Shown here: positions 9,937-24,802 of the stretch, piece by piece
Layout of the letters: each line of letters begins with the position of its first letter
How positions within the stretch are numbered: position 1 is the first letter of the stretch
Source: Sympetrum striolatum
Taxonomy: Eukaryota; Arthropoda; Insecta; Odonata; Libellulidae
DNA length: 64,000 bases
Assembly: GCA_947579665.1 (NCBI GenBank)
Contig: OX388343.1
Location: 90,562,254-90,626,253 of the forward strand
Reading direction: 5' to 3'
Position numbers and translations under genes: made by a program
The notes under the pieces: generated by a model
The model's input: only the letters and a program-made list of their open reading frames with translations
Told to the model about the DNA's origin: nothing
Database searches by the model: none

Positions 9937-11101
9937 CGGTGACGTATTTCCTCTTCTTAAATTGCCCGCGAAAAATTAAATTCCTTGGATAATATTTGGA
10001 AATATCACGTTAAATCTTCTGAACGAGTCCCATTTCGACTACGTTCATAATTATAATCAAAATATCATAATAAATCGTATTTACAGCAATTTTAACTTAA
10101 GAGGAAAATAAAGATCACTAAAAGAGACGCTTTCATTCATTCGCAATGCCCACACTACGCAGAATCACTTTTTGAAGATTCAAATGGCCCACCTACCCAT
10201 AATGCATCGTGGGAAAGAAAAGTAGGGAACTCGGATAAAAATTACGATTTTTGATGGCCTGTTACGGCCGAATGGGTGCAGATTTTTCCACAAAACTTTA
10301 TAATTTTGTTTTTTAAATTCTTTAGTTTACTTTTGACCTCGGAAAAAGCTTACGATGCTGCTCCAAGTCTATCCACGAATGTGCTGAATGGACATTGAAA
10401 TGTGTTGAATTGCAAAGGGAATATGCAATAAAAAATGTTTCATAGAAATTAATCACGTAATACGGAAGATTTCTGATTATTAAGCTCGCGAAATTAATCC
10501 ATATCGTACTTATTGTTGAAACTACAATGGGAGAAATAAAGATGGGAGTCGATAACGTAAGACGTACGAGGTGCAGCGAATGGCATGACCGCATTCCTGA
10601 AGGTGCGCATCAAATTCGCGGCAAAATTAAATTTCAATGTCCCGAGCTCGAATTTCGGGGTGCCCATTTCTTTTGATGCGGCGTTATTTTCGAGTAAATG
10701 CGGTATTATGTAATTGATTCATGCATCATAAGGAACCTGCGTCATCTTGTATAAAATGGGGAAAGAAAACTGCTCAATAATCGTCGAAAAATAATGCTGT
10801 GTCATTATATGATCTTAAATAAATATGTTATATCTCGAAAAAAGGTTTTTCGGTAAAAGCAATGAGTATACCTGTATTAAACGTATCAGAAGATAATAAA
10901 TAGATTAGCTTAAAATCGAGCCAAAACTTGAATTCGTTTTCCTGGATCTATTTTATGCTAACTTTGAAAGTAAAGGTAAATTAAAATCAAAGTTTGCTAT
11001 TTTAAAGGAAAACCGGACTTCTTTTAATTAGATTCAAGTCTATCGTAATTTTTTCACGCATTTCTTTGTACTCCGTACGAAAAACGGGCAAGAAAAAAGT
11101 C

Positions 11102-11184
11102 TGACGGGATCGGGAATCGAACCCGGGATCTTCCTCTCCATGGGACAGTTGGAAGAGTGCCTTAACCAGCTCGGCCATCCGGCC
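11102..11184 (-). tRNA. tRNA-like 1 of U2
   Basis: Differs from U1 by a T-stem change (CCCGATCCCG instead of CCCGGTCCCG), which breaks the 49-65 pair. Confidence 0.5.
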
Positions 11185-11215
11185 AGCAAACATTTCTCAC
11201 GCCGGTTTGAGCTCG

Positions 11216-11289
11216 GGCCAGATAGCCTAGATGGTTAAAGCTCTCTTCCAGAGAGACGAAGATCCCGGGTTCGATACCCGGCCCCGTCA
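11216..11289 (+). tRNA. tRNA-like 2 of U2
   Basis: Same boxes and T7 terminator as in U1. Confidence 0.52.
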
Positions 11290-13591
11290 GACTTTTTTTC
11301 AGTTCGTTTTTCATTGGAAATTTTCCTGGGTGCTTGCCGTTATGTGCAATATACCTTTCCACATAATCTTCTACATATCATCTATTTGTAAAGATAAATA
11401 TTCAACGATTGACGAAAGCAGATTTAGTGAAGATCGCAAACGTTTCCCAGATTCAGTGATTGTAATCTTTGGGTGAGCTGTGAAGTTGCATCTAAATTTC
11501 CAACATGGCATGCCTAATCAAAAAGGTAAAGCCTGTTTCTACGCAAGAAGTGATTGATTTATTGTTTTTCGAGTGCCTCCATTGGGGGTAAGATTCAATC
11601 TTTGTGTCGTAGGTGCTTTACGTTTGTTTCTGAATTATGATTACATTAGTGTTATTTTGAGAGTGATATTTCTTGACCTATTTCTGTGGTGTTTAATCAT
11701 CCTTTATCCTTGAGTGCAATTTTCGAAATATCTCCTTATTTATGTGATCTTCGAATATTTGTAGACTTCATTACAAATTTCTTTTCTTTGTTCATTGGTT
11801 TGCGAATAAATATATCCTAACATTTGCAATCTAAATAAGATTATGAGGAATCAACACTGCAACAATATTATTTATCAATTTAATTTCCCCGTTGAGATTC
11901 AACAGGCGCAATCTCTTGGTGCCCCACGCGATCTTTTCCTAAGGAATTTTTCGACTCCGCGATCTTTCTTTTTATATTTAAATGATGCGATCCTTTTAAT
12001 GGGATATGGAAGCTGGATCGGAAGGTCCAGTTAACGGGTCAATGGATTATTGCTGAGTTCTTGTGGAAATATTCAAAACTAGTCCAATTTCGACTAGGTT
12101 ACCTCTGTTTTTTAAAATATTAGGTCCGAAATAACGGCAAAAATGGTAAGTTTTCTCCCATTTTATCGCAAATTGCTGGAAAAAATCTACTTTTCTTCAA
12201 TATACCGGACATTCCGTATAAATTTCCCATGCGAATCAAAATACGAATAGCCGTACTGGAATTTTAAGAAAAGTTAGAAATATATAGAATATTTTGACAA
12301 AGATTACCGGTTTTCTCTGACTTCTGCGTAAATCGCTTCAAAATGGAATTTGGTTATCATTTCTCGGAATGTTCTCGTATATCCCTTCAAAACCTGTAAA
12401 TTGGAATTAGTTAACAAATATTTTACGTAAAGGGAGCAAAATAAATCAAATATTTTGCCAGAATGCCAAGATTTCGCCAATTTCCTCCTAAATTGCTTGC
12501 AAAAAATGTAATTTTTGTCAATATTTTGTACGACCTCTTAGAAATCTTCAAAGTGAGGACATGCTTGACTACGTATACTAGGTTTGAAGCTATAAAGAGA
12601 AGTAATTTAGGCAGAAATGCCGTATTCTCCGATTTCTTCCTAAACCGATGGTAAAAAAGGTTTATTTTATTTATTTTTCATCAAGTATATTTAGCACAAA
12701 CATTCATTTTATAGGCAATGCTCTGTCTGATATCATAAACATCTTTAAAATGAGATCAAATTCAACTATGAGTACTTGTGTTTTAAGCAAGTAAGCTCCA
12801 TAAAACATAAAATTTGGGCCAAAATGCGAAGTTTTCGAAGATTTCTTCGTTATTTGTTGATAAAATTGCCTTTAATTTATTTTTGCTGAGGTCTCGTGGA
12901 AATATTCAAAACGAGTCCAATTTCGACTTGGTTTGATATATTTTGCTTAGCATATTAGGTCCAAATAACTTCAAATGCTTGCAAAATTCCCATTTCTCCC
13001 ATCAATCTCCCATTCAATTGCAAATTGCTTAAAAAAATCAACTTTCATTCAACCTACCAAATATTATCTGTAGATTTTCCAAGTGTATACAATAGGCGTA
13101 CCAGAGCTTTAACAAAAGCAAGAAATATATAGAACATTTTATCGAATATTCCTAGTTTTCCGTTATTTCTCCGTAAATTGCTTCAAAATAAAAATTGTTT
13201 ATTATTTTTCGGACGGTCTCTTAATAACTAGTATAATACGAAAAGTTAACGAAAAATTTAACTAAAGAGAGGAATATAATTAAACATTTTGTCCAAAATG
13301 GGAAGTTTCCGCCAATATCTTCGTAAATGCTTGAAAAATGAAATTTCTGTAAATATTTTGAACGACCAATATAAAAAACCACAAAGCGAGACAAAATGTT
13401 TACTTGGATTCGAAGAGCCAAAGTAATTTGGGCTGAAATGCCGTATTCGCCAATTTCTTTGTAAACTGATTGTAAAAATGGTTTCTTTTATTTATTAATT
13501 TCAAGTCCCACAAACATTCATTTTATGGAGTACTGCAAAAATAGATGTTAAAAAAACAATCAAACAAGACCATTCCACAATCAAAAAAAAT

Positions 13592-13673
13592 CAGACTAGC
13601 CTGGATTCGAACCCACGTCCGAGAGGCTAGAGCGAAACCTTGAGAGTGACGATAACCACTCGGCCACCATGGC
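13592..13673 (-). tRNA. tRNA-like 3 of U2
   Basis: Intact B box GGTTCGAATCC; T8 terminator. Confidence 0.5.
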
Positions 13674-14838
13674 CGGTGACGTATTTCCTCTTCTTAAATT
13701 GCCCGCGAAAAATTAAATTCCTTGGATAATATTTGGAAATATCACGTTAAATCTTCTGAACGAGTCCCATTTCGACTACGTTCATAATTATAATCAAAAT
13801 ATCATAATAAATCGTATTTACAGCAATTTTAACTTAAGAGGAAAATAAAGATCACTAAAAGAGACGCTTTCATTCATTCGCAATGCCCACACTACGCAGA
13901 ATCACTTTTTGAAGATTCAAATGGCCCACCTACCCATAATGCATCGTGGGAAAGAAAAGTAGGGAACTCGGATAAAAATTACGATTTTTGATGGCCTGTT
14001 ACGGCCGAATGGGTGCAGATTTTTCCACAAAACTTTATAATTTTGTTTTTTAAATTCTTTAGTTTACTTTTGACCTCGGAAAAAGCTTACGATGCTGCTC
14101 CAAGTCTATCCACGAATGTGCTGAATGGACATTGAAATGTGTTGAATTGCAAAGGGAATATGCAATAAAAAATGTTTCATAGAAATTAATCACGTAATAC
14201 GGAAGATTTCTGATTATTAAGCTCGCGAAATTAATCCATATCGTACTTATTGTTGAAACTACAATGGGAGAAATAAAGATGGGAGTCGATAACGTAAGAC
14301 GTACGAGGTGCAGCGAATGGCATGACCGCATTCCTGAAGGTGCGCATCAAATTCGCGGCAAAATTAAATTTCAATGTCCCGAGCTCGAATTTCGGGGTGC
14401 CCATTTCTTTTGATGCGGCGTTATTTTCGAGTAAATGCGGTATTATGTAATTGATTCATGCATCATAAGGAACCTGCGTCATCTTGTATAAAATGGGGAA
14501 AGAAAACTGCTCAATAATCGTCGAAAAATAATGCTGTGTCATTATATGATCTTAAATAAATATGTTATATCTCGAAAAAAGGTTTTTCGGTAAAAGCAAT
14601 GAGTATACCTGTATTAAACGTATCAGAAGATAATAAATAGATTAGCTTAAAATCGAGCCAAAACTTGAATTCGTTTTCCTGGATCTATTTTATGCTAACT
14701 TTGAAAGTAAAGGTAAATTAAAATCAAAGTTTGCTATTTTAAAGGAAAACCGGACTTCTTTTAATTAGATTCAAGTCTATCGTAATTTTTTCACGCATTT
14801 CTTTGTACTCCGTAGGAAAAACGGGCAAGAAAAAAGTC

Positions 14839-14921
14839 TGACGGGATCGGGAATCGAACCCGGGATCTTCCTCTCCATGGGACAGTTGGAAGAGTGCCTT
14901 AACCAGCTCGGCCATCCGGCC
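14839..14921 (-). tRNA. tRNA-like 1 of U3
   Basis: T-stem variant as in U2. Confidence 0.5.
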
Positions 14922-14952
14922 AGCAAACATTTCTCACGCCGGTTTGAGCTCG

Positions 14953-15026
14953 GGCCAGATAGCCTAGATGGTTAAAGCTCTCTTCCAGAGAGACGAAGAT
15001 CCCGGGTTCGATACCCGGCCCCGTCA
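14953..15026 (+). tRNA. tRNA-like 2 of U3
   Basis: Same boxes and T7 terminator as in U1. Confidence 0.52.
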
Positions 15027-17328
15027 GACTTTTTTTCAGTTCGTTTTTCATTGGAAATTTTCCTGGGTGCTTGCCGTTATGTGCAATATACCTTTCCACA
15101 TAATCTTCTACATATCATCTATTTGTAAAGATAAATATTCAACGATTGACGAAAGCAGATTTAGTGAAGATCGCAAACGTTTCCCAGATTCAGTGATTGT
15201 AATCTTTGGGTGAGCTGTGAAGTTGCATCTAAATTTCCAACATGGCATGCCTAATCAAAAAGGTAAAGCCTGTTTCTACGCAAGAAGTGATTGATTTATT
15301 GTTTTTCGAGTGCCTCCATTGGGGGTAAGATTCAATCTTTGTGTCGTAGGTGCTTTACGTTTGTTTCTGAATTATGATTACATTAGTGTTATTTTGAGAG
15401 TGATATTTCTTGACCTATTTCTGTGGTGTTTAATCATCCTTTATCCTTGAGTGCAATTTTCGAAATATCTCCTTATTTATGTGATCTTCGAATATTTGTA
15501 GACTTCATTACAAATTTCTTTTCTTTGTTCATTGGTTTGCGAATAAATATATCCTAACATTTGCAATCTAAATAAGATTATGAGGAATCAACACTGCAAC
15601 AATATTATTTATCAATTTAATTTCCCCGTTGAGATTCAACAGGCGCAATCTCTTGGTGCCCCACGCGATCTTTTCCTAAGGAATTTTTCGACTCCGCGAT
15701 CTTTCTTTTTATATTTAAATGATGCGATCCTTTTAATGGGATATGGAAGCTGGATCGGAAGGTCCAGTTAACGGGTCAATGGATTATTGCTGAGTTCTTG
15801 TGGAAATATTCAAAACTAGTCCAATTTCGACTAGGTTACCTCTGTTTTTTAAAATATTAGGTCCGAAATAACGGCAAAAATGGTAAGTTTTCTCCCATTT
15901 TATCGCAAATTGCTGGAAAAAATCTACTTTTCTTCAATATACCGGACATTCCGTATAAATTTCCCATGCGAATCAAAATACGAATAGCCGTACTGGAATT
16001 TTAAGAAAAGTTAGAAATATATAGAATATTTTGACAAAGATTACCGGTTTTCTCTGACTTCTGCGTAAATCGCTTCAAAATGGAATTTGGTTATCATTTC
16101 TCGGAATGTTCTCGTATATCCCTTCAAAACCTGTAAATTGGAATTAGTTAACAAATATTTTACGTAAAGGGAGCAAAATAAATCAAATATTTTGCCAGAA
16201 TGCCAAGATTTCGCCAATTTCCTCCTAAATTGCTTGCAAAAAATGTAATTTTTGTCAATATTTTGTACGACCTCTTAGAAATCTTCAAAGTGAGGACATG
16301 CTTGACTACGTATACTAGGTTTGAAGCTATAAAGAGAAGTAATTTAGGCAGAAATGCCGTATTCTCCGATTTCTTCCTAAACCGATGGTAAAAAAGGTTT
16401 ATTTTATTTATTTTTCATCAAGTATATTTAGCACAAACATTCATTTTATAGGCAATGCTCTGTCTGATATCATAAACATCTTTAAAATGAGATCAAATTC
16501 AACTATGAGTACTTGTGTTTTAAGCAAGTAAGCTCCATAAAACATAAAATTTGGGCCAAAATGCGAAGTTTTCGAAGATTTCTTCGTTATTTGTTGATAA
16601 AATTGCCTTTAATTTATTTTTGCTGAGGTCTCGTGGAAATATTCAAAACGAGTCCAATTTCGACTTGGTTTGATATATTTTGCTTAGCATATTAGGTCCA
16701 AATAACTTCAAATGCTTGCAAAATTCCCATTTCTCCCATCAATCTCCCATTCAATTGCAAATTGCTTAAAAAAATCAACTTTCATTCAACCTACCAAATA
16801 TTATCTGTAAATTTTCCAAGTGTATACAATAGGCGTACCAGAGCTTTAACAAAAGCAAGAAATATATAGAACATTTTATCGAATATTCCTAGTTTTCCCT
16901 TATTTCTCCGTAAATTGCTTCAAAATAAAAATTGTTTATTATTTTTCGGACGGTCTCTTAATAACTAGTATAATACGAAAAGTTAACGAAATATTTAACT
17001 AAAGAGAGGAATATAATTAAACATTTTGTCCAAAATGGGAAGTTTCCGCCAATATCTTCGTAAATGCTTGAAAAATGAAATTTCTGTAAATATTTTGAAC
17101 GACCAATATAAAAAACCACAAAGCGAGACAAAATGTTTACTTGGATTCGAAGAGCCAAAGTAATTTGGGCTGAAATGCCGTATTCGCCAATTTCTTTGTA
17201 AACTGATTGTAAAAATGGATTCTTTTATTTATTAATTTCAAGTCCCACAAACATTCATTTTATGGAGTACTGCAAAAATAGATGTTAAAAAAACAATTAA
17301 ACAAGACCATTCCACAATCAAAAAAAAA

Positions 17329-17410
17329 TAGACTAGCCTGGATTCGAATCCACATCCGAGAGGCTAGAGCGAAACCTTGAGAGTGACGATAACCACTCGG
17401 CCACCATGGC
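17329..17410 (-). tRNA. tRNA-like 3 of U3, B-box variant
   Basis: B box reads GATTCGAATCC: the invariant G53 of the T stem is A. T9 follows. Confidence 0.45.
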
Positions 17411-18575
17411 CGGTGACGTATTTCCTCTTCTTAAATTGCCCGCGAAAAATTAAATTCCTTGGATAATATTTGGAAATATCACGTTAAATCTTCTGAACGA
17501 GTCCCATTTCGACTACGTTCATAATTATAATCAAAATATCATAATAAATCGTATTTACAGCAATTTTAACTTAAGAGGAAAATAAAGATCACTAAAAGAG
17601 ACGCTTTCATTCATTCGCAATGCCCACACTACGCAGAATCACTTTTTGAAGATTCAAATGGCCCACCTACCCATAATGCATCGTGGGAAAGAAAAGTAGG
17701 GAACTCGGATAAAAATTACGATTTTTGATGGCCTGTTACGGCCGAATGGGTGCAGATTTTTCCACAAAACTTTATAATTTTGTTTTTTAAATTCTTTAGT
17801 TTACTTTTGACCTCGGAAAAAGCTTACGATGCTGCTCCAAGTCTATCCACGAATGTGCTGAATGGACATTGAAATGTGTTGAATTGCAAAGGGAATATGC
17901 AATAAAAAATGTTTCATAGAAATTAATCACGTAATACGGAAGATTTCTGATTATTAAGCTCGCGAAATTAATCCATATCGTACTTATTGTTGAAACTACA
18001 ATGGGAGAAATAAAGATGGGAGTCGATAACGTAAGACGTACGAGGTGCAGCGAATGGCATGACCGCATTCCTGAAGGTGCGCATCAAATTCGCGGCAAAA
18101 TTAAATTTCAATGTCCCGAGCTCGAATTTCGGGGTGCCCATTTCTTTTGATGCGGCGTTATTTTCGAGTAAATGCGGTATTATGTAATTGATTCATGCAT
18201 CATAAGGAACCTGCGTCATCTTGTATAAAATGGGGAAAGAAAACTGCTCAATAATCGTCGAAAAATAATGCTGTGTCATTATATGATCTTAAATAAATAT
18301 GTTATATCTCGAAAAAAGGTTTTTCGGTAAAAGCAATGAGTATACCTGTATTAAACGTATCAGAAGATAATAAATAGATTAGCTTAAAATCGAGCCAAAA
18401 CTTGAATTCGTTTTCCTGGATCTATTTTATGCTAACTTTGAAAGTAAAGGTAAATTAAAATCAAAGTTTGCTATTTTAAAGGAAAACCGGACTTCTTTTA
18501 ATTAGATTCAAGTCTATCGTAATTTTTTCACGCATTTCTTTGTACTCCGTACGAAAAACGGGCAAGAAAAAAGTC

Positions 18576-18658
18576 TGACGGGATCGGGAATCGAACCCGG
18601 GATCTTCCTCTCCATGGGACAGTTGGAAGAGTGCCTTAACCAGCTCGGCCATCCGGCC
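18576..18658 (-). tRNA. tRNA-like 1 of U4
   Basis: T-stem variant as in U2. Confidence 0.5.
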
Positions 18659-18689
18659 AGCAAACATTTCTCACGCCGGTTTGAGCTCG

Positions 18690-18763
18690 GGCCAGATAGC
18701 CTAGATGGTTAAAGCTCTCTTCCAGAGAGACGAAGATCCCGGGTTCGATACCCGGCCCCGTCA
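18690..18763 (+). tRNA. tRNA-like 2 of U4
   Basis: Same boxes and T7 terminator as in U1. Confidence 0.52.
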
Positions 18764-21065
18764 GACTTTTTTTCAGTTCGTTTTTCATTGGAAATTTTCC
18801 TGGGTGCTTGCCGTTATGTGCAATATACCTTTCCACATAATCTTCTACATATCATCTATTTGTAAAGATAAATATTCAACGATTGACGAAAGCAGATTTA
18901 GTGAAGATCGCAAACGTTTCCCAGATTCAGTGATTGTAATCTTTGGGTGAGCTGTGAAGTTGCATCTAAATTTCCAACATGGCATGCCTAATCAAAAAGG
19001 TAAAGCCTGTTTCTACGCAAGAAGTGATTGATTTATTGTTTTTCGAGTGCCTCCATTGGGGGTAAGATTCAATCTTTGTGTCGTAGGTGCTTTACGTTTG
19101 TTTCTGAATTATGATTACATTAGTGTTATTTTGAGAGTGATATTTCTTGACCTATTTCTGTGGTGTTTAATCATCCTTTATCCTTGAGTGCAATTTTCGA
19201 AATATCTCCTTATTTATGTGATCTTCGAATATTTGTAGACTTCATTACAAATTTCTTTTCTTTGTTCATTGGTTTGCGAATAAATATATCCTAACATTTG
19301 CAATCTAAATAAGATTATGAGGAATCAACACTGCAACAATATTATTTATCAATTTAATTTCCCCGTTGAGATTCAACAGGCGCAATCTCTTGGTGCCCCA
19401 CGCGATCTTTTCCTAAGGAATTTTTCGACTCCGCGATCTTTCTTTTTATATTTAAATGATGCGATCCTTTTAATGGGATATGGAAGCTGGATCGGAAGGT
19501 CCAGTTAACGGGTCAATGGATTATTGCTGAGTTCTTGTGGAAATATTCAAAACTAGTCCAATTTCGACTAGGTTACCTCTGTTTTTTAAAATATTAGGTC
19601 CGAAATAACGGCAAAAATGGTAAGTTTTCTCCCATTTTATCGCAAATTGCTGGAAAAAATCTACTTTTCTTCAATATACCGGACATTCCGTATAAATTTC
19701 CCATGCGAATCAAAATACGAATAGCCGTACTGGAATTTTAAGAAAAGTTAGAAATATATAGAATATTTTGACAAAGATTACCGGTTTTCTCTGACTTCTG
19801 CGTAAATCGCTTCAAAATGGAATTTGGTTATCATTTCTCGGAATGTTCTCGTATATCCCTTCAAAACCTGTAAATTGGAATTAGTTAACAAATATTTTAC
19901 GTAAAGGGAGCAAAATAAATCAAATATTTTGCCAGAATGCCAAGATTTCGCCAATTTCCTCCTAAATTGCTTGCAAAAAATGTAATTTTTGTCAATATTT
20001 TGTACGACCTCTTAGAAATCTTCAAAGTGAGGACATGCTTGACTACGTATACTAGGTTTGAAGCTATAAAGAGAAGTAATTTAGGCAGAAATGCCGTATT
20101 CTCCGATTTCTTCCTAAACCGATGGTAAAAAAGGTTTATTTTATTTATTTTTCATCAAGTATATTTAGCACAAACATTCATTTTATAGGCAATGCTCTGT
20201 CTGATATCATAAACATCTTTAAAATGAGATCAAATTCAACTATGAGTACTTGTGTTTTAAGCAAGTAAGCTCCATAAAACATAAAATTTGGGCCAAAATG
20301 CGAAGTTTTCGAAGATTTCTTCGTTATTTGTTGATAAAATTGCCTTTAATTTATTTTTGCTGAGGTCTCGTGGAAATATTCAAAACGAGTCCAATTTCGA
20401 CTTGGTTTGATATATTTTGCTTAGCATATTAGGTCCAAATAACTTCAAATGCTTGCAAAATTCCCATTTCTCCCATCAATCTCCCATTCAATTGCAAATT
20501 GCTTAAAAAAATCAACTTTCATTCAACCTACCAAATATTATCTGTAGATTTTCCAAGTGTATACAATAGGCGTACCAGAGCTTTAACAAAAGCAAGAAAT
20601 ATATAGAACATTTTATCGAATATTCCTAGTTTTCCGTTATTTCTCCGTAAATTGCTTCAAAATAAAAATTGTTTATTATTTTTCGGACGGTCTCTTAATA
20701 ACTAGTATAATACGAAAAGTTAACGAAAAATTTAACTAAAGAGAGGAATATAATTAAACATTTTGTCCAAAATGGGAAGTTTCCGCCAATATCTTCGTAA
20801 ATGCTTGAAAAATGAAATTTCTGTAAATATTTTGAACGACCAATATAAAAAACCACAAAGCGAGACAAAATGTTTACTTGGATTCGAAGAGCCAAAGTAA
20901 TTTGGGCTGAAATGCCGTATTCGCCAATTTCTTTGTAAACTGATTGTAAAAATGGTTTCTTTTATTTATTAATTTCAAGTCCCACAAACATTCATTTTAT
21001 GGAGTACTGCAAAAATAGATGTTAAAAAAACAATCAAACAAGACCATTCCACAATCAAAAAAAAT

Positions 21066-21147
21066 CAGACTAGCCTGGATTCGAACCCACGTCCGAGAGG
21101 CTAGAGCGAAACCTTGAGAGTGACGATAACCACTCGGCCACCATGGC
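21066..21147 (-). tRNA. tRNA-like 3 of U4
   Basis: Intact B box; T8 terminator. Confidence 0.5.
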
Positions 21148-22312
21148 CGGTGACGTATTTCCTCTTCTTAAATTGCCCGCGAAAAATTAAATTCCTTGGA
21201 TAATATTTGGAAATATCACGTTAAATCTTCTGAACGAGTCCCATTTCGACTACGTTCATAATTATAATCAAAATATCATAATAAATCGTATTTACAGCAA
21301 TTTTAACTTAAGAGGAAAATAAAGATCACTAAAAGAGACGCTTTCATTCATTCGCAATGCCCACACTACGCAGAATCACTTTTTGAAGATTCAAATGGCC
21401 CACCTACCCATAATGCATCGTGGGAAAGAAAAGTAGGGAACTCGGATAAAAATTACGATTTTTGATGGCCTGTTACGGCCGAATGGGTGCAGATTTTTCC
21501 ACAAAACTTTATAATTTTGTTTTTTAAATTCTTTAGTTTACTTTTGACCTCGGAAAAAGCTTACGATGCTGCTCCAAGTCTATCCACGAATGTGCTGAAT
21601 GGACATTGAAATGTGTTGAATTGCAAAGGGAATATGCAATAAAAAATGTTTCATAGAAATTAATCACGTAATACGGAAGATTTCTGATTATTAAGCTCGC
21701 GAAATTAATCCATATCGTACTTATTGTTGAAACTACAATGGGAGAAATAAAGATGGGAGTCGATAACGTAAGACGTACGAGGTGCAGCGAATGGCATGAC
21801 CGCATTCCTGAAGGTGCGCATCAAATTCGCGGCAAAATTAAATTTCAATGTCCCGAGCTCGAATTTCGGGGTGCCCATTTCTTTTGATGCGGCGTTATTT
21901 TCGAGTAAATGCGGTATTATGTAATTGATTCATGCATCATAAGGAACCTGCGTCATCTTGTATAAAATGGGGAAAGAAAACTGCTCAATAATCGTCGAAA
22001 AATAATGCTGTGTCATTATATGATCTTAAATAAATATGTTATATCTCGAAAAAAGGTTTTTCGGTAAAAGCAATGAGTATACCTGTATTAAACGTATCAG
22101 AAGATAATAAATAGATTAGCTTAAAATCGAGCCAAAACTTGAATTCGTTTTCCTGGATCTATTTTATGCTAACTTTGAAAGTAAAGGTAAATTAAAATCA
22201 AAGTTTGCTATTTTAAAGGAAAACCGGACTTCTTTTAATTAGATTCAAGTCTATCGTAATTTTTTCACGCATTTCTTTGTACTCCGTAGGAAAAACGGGC
22301 AAGAAAAAAGTC

Positions 22313-22395
22313 TGACGGGATCGGGAATCGAACCCGGGATCTTCCTCTCCATGGGACAGTTGGAAGAGTGCCTTAACCAGCTCGGCCATCCGGCC
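22313..22395 (-). tRNA. tRNA-like 1 of U5
   Basis: T-stem variant as in U2. Confidence 0.5.
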
Positions 22396-22426
22396 AGCAA
22401 ACATTTCTCACGCCGGTTTGAGCTCG

Positions 22427-22500
22427 GGCCAGATAGCCTAGATGGTTAAAGCTCTCTTCCAGAGAGACGAAGATCCCGGGTTCGATACCCGGCCCCGTCA
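22427..22500 (+). tRNA. tRNA-like 2 of U5
   Basis: Same boxes and T7 terminator as in U1. Confidence 0.52.
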
Positions 22501-24802
22501 GACTTTTTTTCAGTTCGTTTTTCATTGGAAATTTTCCTGGGTGCTTGCCGTTATGTGCAATATACCTTTCCACATAATCTTCTACATATCATCTATTTGT
22601 AAAGATAAATATTCAACGATTGACGAAAGCAGATTTAGTGAAGATCGCAAACGTTTCCCAGATTCAGTGATTGTAATCTTTGGGTGAGCTGTGAAGTTGC
22701 ATCTAAATTTCCAACATGGCATGCCTAATCAAAAAGGTAAAGCCTGTTTCTACGCAAGAAGTGATTGATTTATTGTTTTTCGAGTGCCTCCATTGGGGGT
22801 AAGATTCAATCTTTGTGTCGTAGGTGCTTTACGTTTGTTTCTGAATTATGATTACATTAGTGTTATTTTGAGAGTGATATTTCTTGACCTATTTCTGTGG
22901 TGTTTAATCATCCTTTATCCTTGAGTGCAATTTTCGAAATATCTCCTTATTTATGTGATCTTCGAATATTTGTAGACTTCATTACAAATTTCTTTTCTTT
23001 GTTCATTGGTTTGCGAATAAATATATCCTAACATTTGCAATCTAAATAAGATTATGAGGAATCAACACTGCAACAATATTATTTATCAATTTAATTTCCC
23101 CGTTGAGATTCAACAGGCGCAATCTCTTGGTGCCCCACGCGATCTTTTCCTAAGGAATTTTTCGACTCCGCGATCTTTCTTTTTATATTTAAATGATGCG
23201 ATCCTTTTAATGGGATATGGAAGCTGGATCGGAAGGTCCAGTTAACGGGTCAATGGATTATTGCTGAGTTCTTGTGGAAATATTCAAAACTAGTCCAATT
23301 TCGACTAGGTTACCTCTGTTTTTTAAAATATTAGGTCCGAAATAACGGCAAAAATGGTAAGTTTTCTCCCATTTTATCGCAAATTGCTGGAAAAAATCTA
23401 CTTTTCTTCAATATACCGGACATTCCGTATAAATTTCCCATGCGAATCAAAATACGAATAGCCGTACTGGAATTTTAAGAAAAGTTAGAAATATATAGAA
23501 TATTTTGACAAAGATTACCGGTTTTCTCTGACTTCTGCGTAAATCGCTTCAAAATGGAATTTGGTTATCATTTCTCGGAATGTTCTCGTATATCCCTTCA
23601 AAACCTGTAAATTGGAATTAGTTAACAAATATTTTACGTAAAGGGAGCAAAATAAATCAAATATTTTGCCAGAATGCCAAGATTTCGCCAATTTCCTCCT
23701 AAATTGCTTGCAAAAAATGTAATTTTTGTCAATATTTTGTACGACCTCTTAGAAATCTTCAAAGTGAGGACATGCTTGACTACGTATACTAGGTTTGAAG
23801 CTATAAAGAGAAGTAATTTAGGCAGAAATGCCGTATTCTCCGATTTCTTCCTAAACCGATGGTAAAAAAGGTTTATTTTATTTATTTTTCATCAAGTATA
23901 TTTAGCACAAACATTCATTTTATAGGCAATGCTCTGTCTGATATCATAAACATCTTTAAAATGAGATCAAATTCAACTATGAGTACTTGTGTTTTAAGCA
24001 AGTAAGCTCCATAAAACATAAAATTTGGGCCAAAATGCGAAGTTTTCGAAGATTTCTTCGTTATTTGTTGATAAAATTGCCTTTAATTTATTTTTGCTGA
24101 GGTCTCGTGGAAATATTCAAAACGAGTCCAATTTCGACTTGGTTTGATATATTTTGCTTAGCATATTAGGTCCAAATAACTTCAAATGCTTGCAAAATTC
24201 CCATTTCTCCCATCAATCTCCCATTCAATTGCAAATTGCTTAAAAAAATCAACTTTCATTCAACCTACCAAATATTATCTGTAAATTTTCCAAGTGTATA
24301 CAATAGGCGTACCAGAGCTTTAACAAAAGCAAGAAATATATAGAACATTTTATCGAATATTCCTAGTTTTCCCTTATTTCTCCGTAAATTGCTTCAAAAT
24401 AAAAATTGTTTATTATTTTTCGGACGGTCTCTTAATAACTAGTATAATACGAAAAGTTAACGAAATATTTAACTAAAGAGAGGAATATAATTAAACATTT
24501 TGTCCAAAATGGGAAGTTTCCGCCAATATCTTCGTAAATGCTTGAAAAATGAAATTTCTGTAAATATTTTGAACGACCAATATAAAAAACCACAAAGCGA
24601 GACAAAATGTTTACTTGGATTCGAAGAGCCAAAGTAATTTGGGCTGAAATGCCGTATTCGCCAATTTCTTTGTAAACTGATTGTAAAAATGGATTCTTTT
24701 ATTTATTAATTTCAAGTCCCACAAACATTCATTTTATGGAGTACTGCAAAAATAGATGTTAAAAAAACAATTAAACAAGACCATTCCACAATCAAAAAAA
24801 AA

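Larger units (their letters stand above)
4241..9956. repeat. Satellite unit U1, chimeric type (5716 bp)
   Basis: Unit sequence to 7825, then the Helitron 5' fragment 7826-9098, 8 bp of filler (9099-9106), then the back half of a unit (9107-9956) that lacks the 833-bp repeat. The back half carries markers of the 833-deleted units (for example ATGAAAATTG near 9451 where canonical units read ATAAAAATTG). Its left neighbour has been replaced by the piggyBac element. Confidence 0.93.
9957..13693. repeat. Satellite unit U2, canonical (3737 bp)
   Basis: Reference canonical unit. Shares the private base CTGTAGATTTT (about 13070) with U4, which marks the first half of a duplicated dimer. Confidence 0.96.
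13694..17430. repeat. Satellite unit U3, canonical (3737 bp)
   Basis: Shares CCGTAGG (near 14812; others CCGTACG), GAAATATTT (near 16988) and the B-box variant of the terminal tRNA-like with U5; second half of the duplicated dimer. Confidence 0.96.
17431..21167. repeat. Satellite unit U4, canonical (3737 bp)
   Basis: By eye a match to U2, including the CTGTAGATTTT marker near 20545. Confidence 0.96.
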